From the IMG/VR virus record IMGVR_UViG_3300046170_000317, positions 1-35,024 of that record: 35,024 nt of DNA. One strand, written 5' to 3'. How positions within the stretch are numbered: the stretch's first letter is position 1; every line of letters starts with the position of its first letter. The notes below the pieces were generated by a model. It saw only the letters and a list, made by a program, of their open reading frames with translations, was not told the DNA's origin and searched no databases. The DNA is from a virus. The translations under genes and the position numbers were made by a program. This document shows, in pieces, positions 1-6,028 of this stretch.

Positions 1-38
1 TACAAATTTACATTTCAATCCAAAGATGGAGGCACTCG

Positions 39-479
39 ATGAGTCCAAAAAAAGCCGCGTCCGATTCGTCGGCAGAGATCAAACGGCGCATGGCGCTGCC
101 CAGACCGCTGCCGCCCGAGCCGCTGCAGCTGAATGAGGCCGAAATGGAGTTGTGGGATCAGATGGTGACCATTCGTGACGATTGGGAAGTCTTCGATCTG
201 GTCTGGCTGGCGAGGCTGGTCCGGGTCGAGATCAAGATGCGCGAGTACGACAAAATGATCGACGCGCATGAGCAGGATCTTTTTGACGGGACTCGAGTGC
301 GCGAGTTCGATTCTCTGCTGAAAGCTCAGAACATCCTGCATGGGCAGGCGATGACGCTGCTCACAAAGATGCGAATCATGGAGCAGCGGGGTGATCCGCG
401 AACGATCAACAAGAAGTCGCCGACGCCCGAAGTGTCGGGTGATGACGCAGCTCTCTCTCTGATTGCGAGACCGCAGTGA
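39..479 (+). CDS. Terminase small subunit (putative)
   Basis: A 146-residue protein directly upstream of, and overlapping by four bases, an unmistakable large terminase. This is the usual place for the small subunit, which recognises the packaging site and hands DNA to the motor. The start is supported by a GGAGG ribosome site seven bases before the ATG. The N-terminus is basic and lysine-rich (MSPKKAASDSSAEIKRR), followed by a proline-rich stretch and amphipathic helices rich in acidic and leucine residues (about residues 45-120), consistent with oligomerising helices. I see no unambiguous helix-turn-helix. The function is inferred mainly from position and size, because small subunits diverge strongly in sequence. 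Confidence 0.75.
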   Translation: MSPKKAASDSSAEIKRRMALPRPLPPEPLQLNEAEMELWDQMVTIRDDWEVFDLVWLARLVRVEIKMREYDKMIDAHEQDLFDGTRVREFDSLLKAQNILHGQAMTLLTKMRIMEQRGDPRTINKKSPTPEVSGDDAALSLIARPQ

Positions 480-2002
480 CCGACGGCGAAAAGGTCATCG
501 AGTTCATCGAGACCTTCTGCATCGTGCCAGAAGGCAACCTCGTTGGGCAGAATATGCAGCTGGCACCCTTCCAACGGGAGTTCATCCTCTCGGTGTACGA
601 CAACGAACACATCACGCGGAGAGCGATCCTGTCGATGGCCCGGAAGAACGGGAAGAGCGCGTTAGTCTCTGCGATCTTGCTCGCGCACATCTGTGGTCCG
701 CAGGCAAAGCAGAATGCTCAGATCGCGTCGTGCGCGCTGTCCCGGGATCAGGCATCGATCGTTTTCCGTCATGCGAGCAACATGATCGCCATGAATGACA
801 CCCTGCAGCAGATCACCCGGGTGACGCCGTCAGGCAAGAAGATCGAAGGGTTGTACATGAACACCGAGTACCGCGCGCTCGCAGCAGACTCGTCGACAGC
901 GATGGGCGCGTCGCCGTCACTGGTGGTGTTCGACGAGACGGGTCAGGTCAAAGCGTCCGGTCGAGGTGCTGATTTCCTATCTGCGATGATGACTTCGCAG
1001 GGAGCGTATGAGAATCCGCTGCAGCTGTTCATCTCGACGCAGGCACCGTCGGACGCCGACCCGTTCAGCCAGCTGATCGACGATGCGGTCGTGAGCAAAG
1101 ATCCGAAGACGGTTGTCCATTTGTACGCTGCTGACAAGGATGCCGAGCTTCTGGACGAGGAACAGTGGCGAAAAGCGAACCCTGCGCTCGGATTGTTCCG
1201 GTCTGAGTCCGATCTGAGAGAGCAGATGCTGCAAGCGTCCCGGTTGCCATCGTTCGAGCATGAGGCGAAGAACCTGCTGCTCAACCAGAGGGTCGCGCTC
1301 GAGGGTCTGGCGTTCGCGCCTCAGATCGTAGGAGAGAACAACGGCTCGTCAGATTGGCAGGCTTTCCGTGAGAATCCTGTACATCTGGCGCTCGACCTCT
1401 CGAGGATTCAAGATTTGACCGCTGCGGTGCTGTGCTGCACCGACGGAGAGTTCGTTCACGTTAAGACGTTCGCGTTCACTCCGCTCGGCGGCATCGAAGA
1501 GCGATCAAGCCAGAACAAGATTCCTTTGGTCGAGTGGGCAGATCGAGAGGTGATCTATGCGGTCCCCGGCGATACGCTGGATTATCAGACCATTTGCGAG
1601 TACCTGATGCTGGTATTCGAAGAGCAGGACATCGTTATCACGACGGTCCAGTTCGACGATTGGAATATCCAGAACTTCCGTCACGCTGCGGAGCGAGTCG
1701 GCTTCTGTACGTATGCGAACTGGCAGGAGGTCCGTCAGGGATTCAAGTCGATCAGTCCGCGAATACAGACGCTCGAGACTGCGTTACTGCAGCGGAAGCT
1801 GCTTCTCGACAATCATCCGGTGATGAATATGGGTCTGGCTGCTGCGGTTGTGGTTTCCGACCCTGCATCGAATCGGAAAATAAAAAAGCCCGCTGTTCAC
1901 GGGCCGAAGGTGGACGCGGTGATCGCGCTCATCATGGGGGTGTATCCCTGCCTCTACGAAGAAGAGGGACTCGCTGACGACTTGTCGTATTGGGTCGCCT
2001 GA
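476..2002 (+). CDS. terL: Terminase large subunit (ATPase-nuclease packaging motor)
   Basis: The 508-residue motor protein that pumps DNA into the prohead and cuts concatemers. The N-terminal ATPase domain has a Walker A variant ARKNGKSA at residues 55-62 and a Walker B LVVFDE at 149-154, followed by a coupling-type stretch ending in STQA near 187-190. The C-terminal RNase H-like nuclease shows acidic residues in ALDLSR (D307), FDDWN (near 395) and KVDAV (near 480). Length and motif spacing fit the HK97-like Terminase_1 family. It starts with GTG, with the small-subunit stop codon overlapping (GTGA), so the two are translationally coupled. Its last 49 bases overlap the end of the convergent minus-strand zinc-finger gene. 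Confidence 0.96.
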   Translation: MTDGEKVIEFIETFCIVPEGNLVGQNMQLAPFQREFILSVYDNEHITRRAILSMARKNGKSALVSAILLAHICGPQAKQNAQIASCALSRDQASIVFRHASNMIAMNDTLQQITRVTPSGKKIEGLYMNTEYRALAADSSTAMGASPSLVVFDETGQVKASGRGADFLSAMMTSQGAYENPLQLFISTQAPSDADPFSQLIDDAVVSKDPKTVVHLYAADKDAELLDEEQWRKANPALGLFRSESDLREQMLQASRLPSFEHEAKNLLLNQRVALEGLAFAPQIVGENNGSSDWQAFRENPVHLALDLSRIQDLTAAVLCCTDGEFVHVKTFAFTPLGGIEERSSQNKIPLVEWADREVIYAVPGDTLDYQTICEYLMLVFEEQDIVITTVQFDDWNIQNFRHAAERVGFCTYANWQEVRQGFKSISPRIQTLETALLQRKLLLDNHPVMNMGLAAAVVVSDPASNRKIKKPAVHGPKVDAVIALIMGVYPCLYEEEGLADDLSYWVA

Positions 2003-2148
2003 CGTTTTCGGTGTTTGTAGGCCATGACGCGGCAAACATCCGAGCAGTATTTGGCCCGGGTGTCCCGGGCCTTGAAGATTGATCCGCAGCGGACGCAGAG
2101 AACCTCGTTGACCTTGCGCTTCAGCGACAGCTCGCGGAAGTCGGTCAT
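1954..2148 (-). CDS. Small zinc-finger protein
   Basis: A 64-residue basic protein, last gene of the minus-strand cassette. It has a clear zinc-binding pattern: CVRC, then 13 residues, then CSDVC, followed by RVMAYKHRKRQ. This resembles the widespread small finger in which two CxxC-type knuckles flank an aromatic-Lys-Tyr-Cys-Ser stretch and a basic tail, often found in phage and mobile-element proteins that bind nucleic acid. The start was set at 2148 because its ATG overlaps the TGA of the preceding gene (ATGA); a longer in-frame extension to 2208 would lie inside that gene. Its C-terminus, rich in Ser, Ala and Pro, overlaps the 3' end of terL by 49 bases on the opposite strand. The function (DNA or RNA binding) is inferred only from the finger. 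Confidence 0.75.
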   Translation of the reverse strand: MTDFRELSLKRKVNEVLCVRCGSIFKARDTRAKYCSDVCRVMAYKHRKRQATQYDKSSASPSSS

Positions 2149-2423
2149 GAGTCGTACTCCATTTCGGCAATGTCTTTCGCTTCGTTGGTGACCTTGATGG
2201 TTTCCCACTCAGCTCCGTTGGCGTCGACTATCTTGAACGGTACGCCGTAGTCGACCGCTCGCTCTGCCTCGTCGATCCAGTGAGTCGAGTCGCCGTCGAC
2301 GACGTTGGGCAGATCGAACTCTTGGCAGACCGACTTCTTCGTGACGTCGATGATTCCTTCTTCGATGTCGATGTACTCGACGGTCACGCGACGAATGGTT
2401 CCTGAGAATCTAAATCGTGCCAT
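2145..2423 (-). CDS. Hypothetical acidic protein, minus-strand cassette
   Basis: A 92-residue acidic protein that I do not recognise. The start is supported by coupling: the upstream gene ends with codons that form a GGAGG ribosome site and its TAA overlaps this ATG (TAATG). It is followed by the zinc-finger gene with an ATGA overlap. The sequence is beta-rich at the N-terminus (RFRFSGTIRRVTVEYIDI) and carries an acidic C-terminal end (AKDIAEMEYDS). No membrane segment or signal peptide is visible. Its role is likely accessory or regulatory, judged only from its place in a small counter-transcribed operon. Confidence 0.7.
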   Translation of the reverse strand: MARFRFSGTIRRVTVEYIDIEEGIIDVTKKSVCQEFDLPNVVDGDSTHWIDEAERAVDYGVPFKIVDANGAEWETIKVTNEAKDIAEMEYDS

Positions 2424-2638
2424 TACTTCGCACCTCCCCAGCTCGGGTGATTCGCTTTCAGAACTTCGGTCTGATGGTACTCACCCGTCTCGTTTTGAAT
2501 CTGTTCGTCGAGCGCATTGACCGAAGACATGATGAAGCTCTTGACGAACTCGCTCGGAGTTTCTTCGTCCCACTCGGGGATCACCGAAAGGATCGCTTTG
2601 CGATCCACCTCGACGGTCATTTCAATTTTGACTTTCAT
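2423..2638 (-). CDS. Hypothetical protein, minus-strand cassette
   Basis: A 71-residue protein with a lysine-rich beta-like N-terminus (MKVKIEMTVEVDRK) and an acidic helical middle (EWDEETPSEFVKSFI). I cannot assign a family. The last codons (Gly-Gly-Ala-Lys-stop) contain the GGAGG ribosome site for the next gene, and its own start overlaps the stop of the gene before it in the same way. That makes it a genuine member of a tightly coupled operon rather than a chance reading frame. Confidence 0.7.
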   Translation of the reverse strand: MKVKIEMTVEVDRKAILSVIPEWDEETPSEFVKSFIMSSVNALDEQIQNETGEYHQTEVLKANHPSWGGAK

Positions 2639-2880
2639 TACTTCGCACCTCCGAATGTCTGACTGTGACCACCGGCTTTGGTGTAGATGTGGACCGCGTC
2701 GCAGCGGTCGCTGTGGAGGTAGGCTCGCGCAGTGTCGATAGCGTCGACCTTGCGATACTCGGTGTCTGAGTCACCGACCTGATTGCCTTCGCCGTCGTAG
2801 GCAGTGACATACCAGCAGTCATGCTCTGCGGAATGATGGACTACGGTGTAAGCCCATTGGTCTGCGTATTGGTGAATCAT
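2638..2880 (-). CDS. Hypothetical protein, minus-strand cassette
   Basis: An 80-residue protein rich in aromatic residues and histidines, with a beta-hairpin-like core (CWYVTAYDGEGNQVG) and a short helix (AIDTARAYLHSD). The fold suggested by eye is a small alpha/beta domain similar in flavour to many short phage early proteins, but no family is recognised. The start has a good ribosome site within the shared leader TCGACAGGAGA (2887-2897 on the complement). The C-terminal Gly-Gly-Ala-Lys codons again embed the ribosome site of the next gene, with TAATG coupling. Confidence 0.7.
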   Translation of the reverse strand: MIHQYADQWAYTVVHHSAEHDCWYVTAYDGEGNQVGDSDTEYRKVDAIDTARAYLHSDRCDAVHIYTKAGGHSQTFGGAK

Positions 2881-2886
2881 GTTTTT

Positions 2887-2897
2887 TCTCCTGTCGA
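2887..2897 (-). promoter_or_regulatory. Shared early-gene leader / ribosome site
   Basis: TCGACAGGAGA on the complement, just before the ATG at 2880. One of five copies of this leader in the window; it contains the AGGAGA Shine-Dalgarno core. Confidence 0.6.
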
Positions 2898-2909
2898 GGG
2901 TGGAGCGGC

Positions 2910-3131
2910 TCAGTGAGCCGCTACGGTTTGGAAGAGGAAGTTCTGAGTCGCGATTCGCAGAGCGAAGGCGTTGAAGGATTCGGTCGCGTCTGGACCCATC
3001 GCGTTGCAGTATTCGCTGTACCGGATGCGCATTTCTTCTTTGTCGATGTCAGTCCAGCTGTTCATGATTTTGACTGCGCCTTCGATGATAGCGTCGTGGT
3101 CAATCGAGTGAGTTTCGTTGTCGTAGATCAT
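2910..3131 (-). CDS. Hypothetical protein, first gene of minus-strand cassette
   Basis: A 73-residue largely helical protein (DKEEMRIRYSEYCNAMG, then ATESFNAFALRIATQNF). No family recognised. It is promoter-proximal in the antisense cassette: a candidate promoter lies about 50 bases upstream (3179-3207, complement) and the shared leader TTCGACAGGAGA gives a strong ribosome site eight bases from the ATG. A 29-base gap containing another copy of that leader separates it from the next gene. Confidence 0.7.
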   Translation of the reverse strand: MIYDNETHSIDHDAIIEGAVKIMNSWTDIDKEEMRIRYSEYCNAMGPDATESFNAFALRIATQNFLFQTVAAH

Positions 3132-3138
3132 GCTTACT

Positions 3139-3150
3139 TCTCCTGTCGAA
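3139..3150 (-). promoter_or_regulatory. Shared early-gene leader / ribosome site
   Basis: TTCGACAGGAGA on the complement, before the ATG at 3131. Identical over 12 bases to the copies before the integrase gene, the gene starting at 34328 and the gene at 31655. Confidence 0.6.
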
Positions 3151-3178
3151 TATGGCGCTGCGTTGCGCCGATGAGTTA

Positions 3179-3207
3179 AAGATACGCATATTCCCCGCTA
3201 CTGTAAA
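3179..3207 (-). promoter_or_regulatory. Candidate sigma70 promoter for the antisense cassette
   Basis: Read on the complement: TTTACA, a 17-base spacer, then TATCTT. The -35 matches five of six consensus bases and the -10 four of six, with ideal spacing, about 50 bases upstream of the first cassette gene. It is placed so that transcription runs against the late operon. Confidence 0.5.
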
Positions 3208-3478
3208 CCGTTTGCTTACACCTTTTGGTACCAGCCTGTACCTCGCGAAAACACTGGCTTTTTGTTCCACGTAGAACAAGAATGGTCAGAACCAATGCCT
3301 CATTTTGGTACCGGTTTTGAGTAGTCGAGAACGCAAGCCAAAGTGGGTCAGATCATCGGTGTCCGGTAGGGCTGAGAAAGGTCGCGATCCGAGCCGCAAC
3401 TCGAGTAGTTCGAGGGCAGCTTGTGCGCGTGACAAACGGAACCGACAACCGACTTCCCGCTAGTCCTGAGTCTGCTCA
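3208..3478. other. Intergenic region between antisense cassette and head genes
   Basis: About 270 bases without a convincing gene. It holds a parS-like palindrome (3263-3278) and two copies of TTTTGGTACC (starting 3223 and 3303). I see no clear sigma70 promoter pointing right towards the head genes, so late transcription probably reads through from the terminase side or uses an unrecognised promoter. Confidence 0.5.
3263..3278. promoter_or_regulatory. parS-like palindrome
   Basis: TGTTCCACGTAGAACA matches the bacterial ParB-binding consensus TGTTTCACGTGAAACA at 13 of 16 positions, and is one base away from a perfect palindrome. The symmetry extends one more base pair (T3262/A3279). It could instead be an operator for a phage regulator controlling the nearby minus-strand promoter. 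Confidence 0.45.
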
Positions 3479-3643
3479 ATGAGCAGCACTATCCAAGCCA
3501 TCTGGATCGACCTCACGGTTATGAGTGAGGACGAGGGTGCCGAGTGGTGCCGAGACCACGACTTCAAAACTGACGTCGTTCGCTATCGCGAAGAAGACGA
3601 CGTCGAGACGCACTGCAATTTTCCCGCAGTTCGACACCTCTGA
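3479..3643 (+). pseudogene. Protease leader domain, joined to protease frame by a +1 shift
   Basis: This 54-codon frame (MSSTIQAIWIDLTVMSEDEG onward) looks like the small domain often found immediately before or fused to HK97-type proteases: a beta strand, a helix with EWCRDHDFKTD, then a charged strand. Sequence resembling the second half of that domain (FDTSEVIEGSWRTI, NNFPQGI) continues not in this frame but in the +1 frame, which runs without a stop into the protease ATG at 3723. The change maps to a TTTTCCC run at 3619-3625. Removing one base there would give a single fused leader-protease of about 267 residues. A 12-base stem with one bulge (arms 3572-3583 and 3588-3604) lies just upstream of the run. 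It may be a true frameshift mutation, a sequencing indel, or recoding. Confidence 0.5.
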
Positions 3644-3722
3644 AGTGATCGAGGGCAGCTGGCGAACCATTTCCAACAACTTCCCGCAAGGGATCAGCGC
3701 TACTACAGGAGATCGAAGAGAG

Positions 3723-4283
3723 ATGCCTGAAAAAAGCTATTCAACTTTTGAGATCAAGTCTTACGACGAGGAAGAGCGAATCATCCGGGGTATTGCGTCT
3801 ACCCCGGAGACGGACCGAGAGGGAGACATTGTCGAGCCGAAAGGCGGTCGATTTGCTCTGCCTGTTCCGCTGCTCTCTCAACACGACCATGCGCAGCCGG
3901 TCGGAATGGTGACCGAGGCCAACGTCACCGACAAGGGAATCGAAATCGAAGCAAGTCTCGCGAAGGGCAGTGGTCTGCCTTACGTCGAGCGAACGTGGCG
4001 ACAGGTGAAGGCCGGTCTGCTGCGAGGTCTTTCCATCGGCTTCCGCGCCGATGACGTCGAGCCGATCAAATCAGGCAGGCGATTCAAGTCATGGGAGTGG
4101 CTCGAGCTGAGTCTCGTCACTGTCCCCGCGAATGCTGGTGCTGGCGTCTCGTCAGTCAAGCAGTACGACGATCCCGCAATCGATCTCGAAGAGCAGTTGC
4201 TCGAAGCCGAGATGCGACGAGAGGACGTCATGAAGGCAGCAGCCGCTGCAATCGAAACCATTAACTCAACACTGAACAAGTGA
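3723..4283 (+). CDS. HK97-family prohead protease (peptidase S78)
   Basis: Serine protease that cleaves scaffold or delta-domain sequences during head maturation. From the ATG at 3723 it is 186 residues, a normal family length. The opening strand (STFEIKSYDEEERIIRGIAS) is typical. The catalytic histidine lies in LLSQHDH (H54), the nucleophile in GLSIGFR (S104), and the third conserved acidic position in LELSLVTVPAN (E128). The C-terminal 40 residues are charged and helical (EEQLLEAEMRREDV), perhaps a small scaffold-like tail. The open frame continues upstream to 3525 and carries the shifted leader described separately. The stop overlaps a GTG, but the capsid gene most likely starts at 4292. 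Confidence 0.92.
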   Translation: MPEKSYSTFEIKSYDEEERIIRGIASTPETDREGDIVEPKGGRFALPVPLLSQHDHAQPVGMVTEANVTDKGIEIEASLAKGSGLPYVERTWRQVKAGLLRGLSIGFRADDVEPIKSGRRFKSWEWLELSLVTVPANAGAGVSSVKQYDDPAIDLEEQLLEAEMRREDVMKAAAAAIETINSTLNK

Positions 4284-4291
4284 GGTCCACT

Positions 4292-5677
4292 ATGTCTATT
4301 TCAGACAAGATCGTCGCGGCTGAAACAGCTCTCGAAGAGCGTCGCGATTCCCTGCTGGAAGTCAGCAAGCAATACGAAGAGTCTCCCGAGCCAGAGCTGC
4401 TCGAGGCACTCGAAGAAGCAACCAACAACGTCGACCTGCAGGTCAAGGAGTTGGAAGCATACCGACGCGCAGAGAAGGCTCTCGCGGTGCAGGCAGCTGA
4501 GAAGCCAGCCATCGCCGTACAGGGTTCAGCTCCTGCTGTCGTGAAGTCCACGAAAGATCACGGTGTAATCAAGCAGCCGTTCGACTACTTCGTTGTTAAC
4601 GCTATCGCTACGATGGAAGCGCACAGCAAGAAGATTCCTTTCGAGGTTGCACTTGAGCGTCGCTTTGGTGATCACGAAGGCATCAAGGCAGTTGCACGTT
4701 CCTGCACGAAGGCTCTGGGCGACCAGTACAGCGACACCCCGCCTCTAGCGACTACGTTTACTGATGGTTGGGCTGCGGAGCTGACACGCGAGGCAACAGG
4801 AAATTATCTCGATCTCCTGTCTCCTGAGTCAGTCGTACCTCGACTGCCGCTCGAGCGAATCACCTTCGGCGGTGCCAACACCATCAAGATCCCCGGCAGA
4901 GCAGCTGATCCGCAGATGGACGCTGACTTCATCGGTGAAGGCGATGCGATCCCCGTGAAGAACGGTGCTTTGATGAGCAAGACTCTGCGTCAGCAGAAGA
5001 TGGCTGTCATCGGAGCGTACACGCAGGAGCTGCTGGAGCGATCCACTCCGAGCATCGTTGAGGTTGTACGCAACATGATTCTGCGTGACACCGCGATCAA
5101 GCTCGACACTGCGTTCCTGTCTAACCTTGCAGGCAGCGAGATCCAGCCTCCCGGTATGCAGAACCTCGCAGGCACTCCGATCGATGGTTCTGGCATGACT
5201 ACTGTCGACGGTGCAATGGCTGTCATCAAAGAAGCCATCGTTGCGATGTCTGTGAACCATCTGGGCGCTCGTCCGGTTTGGATCATGCACCCGTCTGTCG
5301 CATGGTCTCTGCAGATGATGACCAACGCAGTTGGCGCAAGTGCCTTCCCTGAGATGGCATCTGGCACTCTGGTCGGCATCCCTGTCGTCACCAGCACCAC
5401 TGTCCCTGCTGATCTGATTTTCTTGATCGATTGCGCAGAGATCGTGTTTGCTTACGACGGACCTCGCTTCTCTGCGAGCGATCAGGCAACGCTGCACATG
5501 GCTTCGCCAGCAGCTCCGCTGTCCGCTGCAGGAGAGAATACCGATCCCAACACTGTTGCGGCTCCTGTCAGATCACTTTGGCAGACGGATTCTCAGGCCA
5601 TACGCACTATATGGCATTTGACGTGGGACCAGATGCGCGATGGCGCAGTTGTTCTCGTCAACAACGTCGCAGTCTGA
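4292..5677 (+). CDS. Major capsid protein, HK97 fold, with delta domain
   Basis: 461-residue shell protein. The N-terminal ~75 residues are charged coiled coil (DKIVAAETALEERRDSLLEV, then ELLEALEEATNNVDLQVKEL), acting as the internal delta scaffold that the adjacent protease would remove. An Ala-rich linker precedes the HK97-type core, with recognisable family segments such as GWAAELTREATG, IKIPGRAADPQMDADFIGEG, a long spine-helix region and the late GIPVVTSTTVPAD loop. I chose ATG 4292 over the GTG at 4280 because GAGG sits six bases upstream of it. A terminator-like hairpin directly follows the gene. Confidence 0.95.
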   Translation: MSISDKIVAAETALEERRDSLLEVSKQYEESPEPELLEALEEATNNVDLQVKELEAYRRAEKALAVQAAEKPAIAVQGSAPAVVKSTKDHGVIKQPFDYFVVNAIATMEAHSKKIPFEVALERRFGDHEGIKAVARSCTKALGDQYSDTPPLATTFTDGWAAELTREATGNYLDLLSPESVVPRLPLERITFGGANTIKIPGRAADPQMDADFIGEGDAIPVKNGALMSKTLRQQKMAVIGAYTQELLERSTPSIVEVVRNMILRDTAIKLDTAFLSNLAGSEIQPPGMQNLAGTPIDGSGMTTVDGAMAVIKEAIVAMSVNHLGARPVWIMHPSVAWSLQMMTNAVGASAFPEMASGTLVGIPVVTSTTVPADLIFLIDCAEIVFAYDGPRFSASDQATLHMASPAAPLSAAGENTDPNTVAAPVRSLWQTDSQAIRTIWHLTWDQMRDGAVVLVNNVAV

Positions 5678-5686
5678 ATCACTCCA

Positions 5687-5716
5687 CGGGGCGGCTGGTA
5701 AAGCGCCCCGATTTTT
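5687..5716 (+). terminator. Intrinsic terminator/attenuator after capsid gene
   Basis: Perfect 7-bp stem CGGGGCG/CGCCCCG (5687-5693 and 5704-5710) with a 10-base loop, followed by ATTTTTAT. The U-tract is short, so partial read-through to the portal and tail genes is likely. Confidence 0.65.
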
Positions 5717-5752
5717 ATGGCTTGCAATTGCGCAACAAAAGGGAGCTGTCGA

Positions 5753-6028
5753 ATGTACGTTTGGGCACCGTGGAAACTTGAAGAATTGAAGAATCGTCGA
5801 GGTCTGTTTGACGTTGAGAAAACGCTTGCCGAGAAGCTCATGAAAGAGGGTCTCGTCGAGAATCCTGCAATCGGCGGGAATAAGTTGACGAAGGTGACTG
5901 ACGCACCTGCGCCTCGCAAGAAGCCAAAGGCTAAGAAGAAGAAAGCTGAGTCAGAAGAGAACAAGGCCATCGAGCCGCAGCAGACAACGATGATCGACGA
6001 GAGTGACATCGATGTCGCTGCTGACTAA
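5753..6028 (+). CDS. Small lysine-rich protein between capsid and portal
   Basis: 91 residues, with the start fixed by GGGAG seven bases before the ATG. The N-terminal half is a compact helix-containing domain (WAPWKLEELKNRRGLFDVEK) and the C-terminal half is a low-complexity linker of Pro, Lys and Glu (PRKKPKAKKKKAESEENK) ending in an acidic tail. No family recognised. Position between capsid and portal suggests a head component, for example a decoration or portal-associated protein whose basic arm contacts DNA. This is inference from location and charge. It overlaps the portal start by 17 bases. Confidence 0.7.
   Translation: MYVWAPWKLEELKNRRGLFDVEKTLAEKLMKEGLVENPAIGGNKLTKVTDAPAPRKKPKAKKKKAESEENKAIEPQQTTMIDESDIDVAAD

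Noticed and set aside
3223-3312. TTTTGGTACC pair as integrase arm sites
   Set aside because: GGTACC occurs several times in coding regions of the window and these copies are far from the att core; the GTGGCCCACA pairs are a far better candidate.
4829-5497. Long minus-strand open frame opposite the capsid gene
   Set aside because: A shadow of the capsid coding frame; the composition is not protein-like and it has no ribosome site.
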